Shown here piece by piece: positions 63,961-64,000 of a DNA stretch of 64,000 bases. Each line of letters starts with the position of its first letter. Position 1 is the first letter of the stretch. The notes under the pieces were generated by a model, which was not told the DNA's origin, ran no database searches, and saw nothing but the letters and a program-made list of their open reading frames with translations. The position numbers and the translations under genes were made by a program. Origin of the DNA: Holdemanella biformis DSM 3989 (GTDB lineage Bacteria; Bacillota_I; Bacilli_A; Erysipelotrichales; Erysipelotrichaceae); contig NZ_DS996841.1 in assembly GCF_000156655.1 (NCBI RefSeq), positions 358,821 to 422,820 on the forward strand, in the 5' to 3' direction.

Positions 63961-64000
63961 TGTACCCATGCACAAAGGGTTGCACCCTCTGTACTCCCGC

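Overview
The window looks like a low-GC Bacillota genome, most likely an Erysipelotrichales-type gut or oral bacterium. This is a judgement from AT-rich coding sequence, Gram-positive lipoproteins and surface proteins, and Shine-Dalgarno use; no rRNA or complete tRNA is present to confirm it. The left ~41 kb reads as chromosome. The right ~23 kb is an integrative mobile region with visibly higher GC and Lachnospiraceae/Clostridia-style conjugation genes.

Layout. 1-9.7 kb: the end of an HTH regulator, a SulP anion permease, a four-gene MacB-like ABC export operon with two membrane-fusion proteins, two small lipoproteins and a membrane metalloprotease. 9.9-28.99 kb: a CRISPR island, all on the minus strand. 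It contains a 1189-residue CARF-HEPN protein between two paralogous membrane HExxH metalloproteases, a NERD protein, CRISPR array 1 (14 repeats), a GH13 amylase-like gene, the cas operon and CRISPR array 2 (10 repeats). The cas operon runs cas6-cas1-cas2-cas10-cas7/cas5/cas11 fusion-double cas7-csx19-cas7 with insertion, and two homologous 119-residue Rossmann-like proteins bracket it. The gene content fits a type III-D2 (III-Dv) effector, the variant built from fused Cas7/Cas5/Cas11 proteins.

29-39.3 kb: two 1031-residue coiled-coil surface proteins with CAP domains, four tiny membrane proteins, a zinc-ribbon SSB-like protein and a surface 5'-nucleotidase. 39.4-41.1 kb: two 3' fragments of a tRNA-Arg(CCU) gene, one decayed, around a DUF1016 nuclease pseudogene. 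This looks like a reused integration site.

41.5-64 kb: the mobile region. It has a tyrosine integrase and HTH/excisionase genes. A cargo block of short one-gene cassettes follows, separated by a shared repeat and enclosed by ~42-bp inverted repeats. Next come MobC and relaxase, a small thymidylate module (DUF1599-like, ThyX, dUTPase) and regulators. An ICE accessory operon (YodL, TTRAP-like, ArdC/zincin, DUF5688, topB) follows. The topB gene is broken by a second, nested element carrying TnpW, a CHC2 primase, a VirE-type helicase and a MobA/MobL relaxase, which runs off the right edge.

How it works together (inference): transcripts from both arrays would be cut by Cas6 and loaded on the III-D2 complex. 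Cas10 keeps an AGDD palm motif and could make cyclic oligoadenylates. The CARF-HEPN giant is the obvious receptor/RNase, and the twin 119-residue proteins are candidates for binding or degrading the signal. Whether the metalloproteases, NERD protein and amylase belong to the immune response is unproven, but their positions make it worth testing.
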